DNA from: Paenibacillus sp. DMB5
GTDB lineage: Bacteria; Bacillota; Bacilli; Paenibacillales; Paenibacillaceae
Assembly: GCF_001517085.1 (NCBI RefSeq)
Contig: NZ_LRAC01000127.1
Location: forward strand, 1 to 64,000
Reading direction: 5' to 3'
DNA length: 64,000 nucleotides
Numbering within the stretch: position 1 is the first letter of the stretch; every line of letters starts with the position of its first letter. A program made the translations under genes and the position numbers. Under the pieces are notes generated by a model, which did not search any database, was not told where the DNA came from, and saw only the letters and a list, made by a program, of their open reading frames with translations. Positions 62,018-64,000 of the stretch are shown here, one piece after another.

Positions 62018-63051
62018 TCAGAGCTGGGGGAGGTAAATGGTAAGCCTGCTTCCTTGTCCTGCCTGGGATGATGCGGTGATGAAGCCGCCCTGGATACTGA
62101 TGATTTTTGCGCCAAAAAAAGTCCGATTCCGATCCCCTCATACTCCCCGGCATTATGCCCTCTATAGAAGCGCTTGAAAATATGCTCCAGCTCGTCCTCC
62201 GCAATCCCGATTCCTGTATCAGCTACCTCAATCCTGGTGAACATTTCATTGCCCTCAGCTGTAATCCGGATACTGCCGCCCGGCTCCGTATATTTCACAG
62301 CATTCTCCAGCAGATTGAACAGCGCTTCGCTGGTCCATTTGTGATCGTGGCGGGCTGATGTTAGAGAGTCACATTCAATGGTAATGCGGATGTTTTTATT
62401 GCTGGCGCGTGTATACAAATGTGAGAGGGCACTGGTAATCGTTGCTGTAACCGGCCTTACCTCACTCTTGAGATTGATCATGCCCGACTCCAGCCTGGAT
62501 AATTTAATCAGGGAAGTAATCAGCCATTCCAGCTTTTCCGACTGGACTTCGATTTGCTGCAGCAGCTGCCGTGTGTCCGTGCTCAGGTCCGGTGTTTCCG
62601 CAACTAGCTGACTGTAGAGCAGAATGTTGGACAGCGGAGTTTTGGTCTGATGCGAGATGTCGGAAATCAGCTCCTTGATCATGTTCTTTTCGGCCGCGAG
62701 GTGTTGCTCGTTTGCCTTGCCCATTTCAATATAGCGCAGCAGCTTGTGCTCAAGGGAGGACAGACGGGTCTCGTCGAAAAGGGTCAGCTGCTCTTGCCCG
62801 TGAATCGCCCGGTCGACCATGTCATCCACCGTATCCATAAAGCCTGTGATCTGCCGCTGCAGCATGCGGTTATATAGAACTCCCGTACCGAGCATAGCAA
62901 TCAGGAAGAGCAGAGTGAGCTGCAGAAGTGCGGGACTGAACCCTTCCAGATAGAGAACGGTTGCGGTGTAGCCTGTTAGTAGAAGCAGAAATAATACTGA
63001 GAAAATAATAAGGAGCCGTTTGTTAGGCCGAATATTACCGCTATTGGTCAT
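62018..63051 (-). pseudogene. Sensor histidine kinase (intramembrane-sensing type), frameshifted in the ATPase domain
   Basis: N-terminal membrane pair at about 12-34 and 40-60 with only a few residues between, a short linker, HisKA with the phosphoacceptor His134 in LISDISHQTKTPLSNILLYS, and a HATPase (ALFNLLENAVKYTEPGGSIR; DTGIGIAEDELEHIFKRFYR). After EGIGIGLFLAQK the frame breaks: five T at 62104-62108 where six are needed. The other frame gives IISIQGGFITASSQ and RLTIYLPQL to the stop at 62018. Very short outer loops are typical of BceS-like envelope-stress kinases. ATG 63051 overlaps the response regulator stop (ATGA). If the base is truly missing, the G-box region is altered. Confidence 0.88.
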
Positions 63052-63734
63052 AGATGCGGCCTTTCTGTCCACATGTACCCCAGACCGTAGACGGTTTTGA
63101 TGTACCTGGGCGAGGCAGGGTCGTCCTCAAGTTTGGAGCGCAGCCGCTTTACGGCCACAGTCAGGGCATTCTCATCCACAAACTCCGCATCCTGCGACCA
63201 GATTTTATCTATTAACTGCTCTCTGCTCAAAACGATGCCGGGATTCGAGGCCAGGATGTTCAGCAGCTTGAGCTCTGTTTTGCTGAAGGCCAGCGGTTCC
63301 TTATGTTTGTAGAATTCCAGTTTCGCGAAATCCAGGCTCAGCGGACCGAACGTAAGGACCTCGTCAGCCTGCGGGGCAGTCCGTTTAAGCACAGCCATCA
63401 CCCTGGCCCGCAGTACCATCAGGCTGAACGGTTTGGTGATATAGTCGTCTCCCCCGAGTGCGAATCCGGTAACAATATCCGGCTCCATGTCGTTAGCAGT
63501 CAGAAAAATAACCGGGACCTGTGAGGTTCTCCGCAGCTGCTCGCAATAGTCCAGCCCGCTTCCGTCAGGCAGATTAATATCCAGCAGAATCAGATCGATC
63601 CGGGTTGCGGCAAAAATCTGCTCAGCCATAGCCAGTGTATAGGCCTGTTCAATCCGGAGGCCGTTCTGGGCAAGGGAGAGGGCGATGCCTTTGTTGAGGC
63701 TGTGGTCGTCTTCGACGATCAGTAAGGTTTTCAA
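63048..63734 (-). CDS. OmpR-family response regulator
   Basis: 228 residues: receiver domain with Asp52 (LILLDINLPDGSG) and the switch Lys in GGDDYITKPFSLMVLRARVM near 105, and a C-terminal winged helix (LLNILASNPGIVLSREQLID, then VDENALTVAVKRLRSKLEDD and YIKTVYGLGYMW). ATG 63734 follows a GGAGCACTG-type weak site. It begins the unit response regulator, kinase, ATPase, permease; the pair presumably induces the exporter in response to its substrate, as in BceRS-BceAB systems. Confidence 0.94.
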   Translation of the reverse strand: MKTLLIVEDDHSLNKGIALSLAQNGLRIEQAYTLAMAEQIFAATRIDLILLDINLPDGSGLDYCEQLRRTSQVPVIFLTANDMEPDIVTGFALGGDDYITKPFSLMVLRARVMAVLKRTAPQADEVLTFGPLSLDFAKLEFYKHKEPLAFSKTELKLLNILASNPGIVLSREQLIDKIWSQDAEFVDENALTVAVKRLRSKLEDDPASPRYIKTVYGLGYMWTERPHL

Positions 63735-63925
63735 GGGCAGTGCTCCTTTGGATTGGTCATATTTGCTGTATGTACGAAAAGGAAGGGGCAGGCTTTACTT
63801 CAATATTATGTACAGCGTCCTGGGATCACGCAAGCGGGATTGATCACATAAGCGTGGACCGCAGTCTCCAGTCCGGCGTCCTCCCCGACTAAGGTCCAGT
63901 TCATAAAACCGTCCGCGGTCTGTTT

Positions 63926-63952
63926 TGAAAGTCTGCAGATTACCCTAGAATA
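63926..63952 (+). promoter_or_regulatory. Possible promoter of the gene beginning at the right edge
   Basis: TTGAAA (63926-63931) and TAGAAT (63947-63952) with a 15-base spacer, divergent from the response regulator. The spacing is short, so the match is moderate. Confidence 0.4.
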
Positions 63953-63992
63953 AAGCTATAAGAACGAGGTCAACGAAAGGCGGTGAGAAAAA

Positions 63993-64000
63993 ATGCAGAA
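63993..64000 (+). CDS. Start of an unidentified gene (cut by window edge)
   Basis: ATG at 63993 follows AAAGGCGGTGAG at good spacing, and only ATGCAGAA is inside the window. The promoter-like sequence upstream and the divergent placement support a real start, but the product cannot be named. Confidence 0.5.

Overview
The window is a 64 kb stretch of a moderately GC-rich Bacillales chromosome, most likely a Paenibacillus. This rests on gene content: YesM/YesN-type two-component systems and AraC regulators beside LplB/YtcP-type sugar importers without their own ATPase, a tRNA cluster in the same order as the Bacillus subtilis trnD cluster (Met-Asp-Phe-Thr-Tyr-Trp-His-Gln-Gly-Cys-Leu), GbsR and MerR regulators, and strong AGGAGG-type ribosome binding sites with some TTG and GTG starts. 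No phage, transposase, rRNA or CRISPR was seen.

Layout. 1-976: eleven tRNAs (first truncated by the window edge) and a terminator. 1.1-3.9 kb: a frameshifted GNAT gene, a membrane protein, and a divergent aldo/keto reductase and MerR pair with a 19-bp-spaced MerR-type promoter. 4.0-6.6 kb: a variant purine-riboswitch aptamer ahead of an allantoinase-family amidohydrolase and a cysteine hydrolase. 6.7-9.1 kb: an AraC regulator divergent from a MATE pump. 9.3-16.5 kb: a sugar ABC importer (two permeases and a lipoprotein), a methyltransferase and a membrane-bound AraC-type sensor. 16.7-23.2 kb (minus strand): a bacterial microcompartment (BMC) operon with three hexamer-type shell proteins, one vertex protein, an uncharacterised 333-residue protein with a cargo-like N-terminal helix, a flavoprotein-like protein, adenine deaminase, a cyclase-family hydrolase and a DUF1989 protein. 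23.2-24.1 kb: a gene-free stretch full of repeats. 24.1-26.0 kb: UbiD and UbiX. 26.3-35.3 kb: a small DUF2294-like protein, an AraC regulator, then a BMP-type nucleoside ABC importer with a nucleoside hydrolase and an ADP-ribosylglycohydrolase. 35.5-47.1 kb: a xylan/xylooligosaccharide locus (response regulator, histidine kinase, second response regulator, ABC importer, GH43, intracellular GH10). 47.1-48.2 kb: gene-free, with a 52-bp hairpin tandem repeat. 48.2-50.5 kb: a methionine-type importer (MetNIQ). 50.6-52.5 kb: TetR and an old-yellow-enzyme oxidoreductase. 52.6-58.4 kb: a sugar/glycerophosphoryl-type ABC importer with a HAD phosphatase and a metallophosphoesterase, divergent from a GbsR-type regulator. 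58.7-63.7 kb: response regulator, histidine kinase and FtsX-type ABC exporter. The last 8 bases begin another gene.

The most interesting theme is purine salvage and breakdown. Between 4 and 35 kb the genes could import a nucleoside, hydrolyse it to base and ribose, deaminate adenine, and open or decarboxylate the ring (amidohydrolases, cyclase-family hydrolase, UbiD/UbiX), with some steps inside a protein shell that has no aldehyde dehydrogenase. The amidohydrolase operon is preceded by a purine aptamer with changes at ligand-contacting positions. The single-pathway reading is inference.

Five genes carry a frameshift, and every one is explained by a single missing base. That uniform pattern points to sequencing or assembly errors as much as to real pseudogenes. 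Three copies of a ~140-bp palindromic element conserve stem pairing while changing stem sequence.
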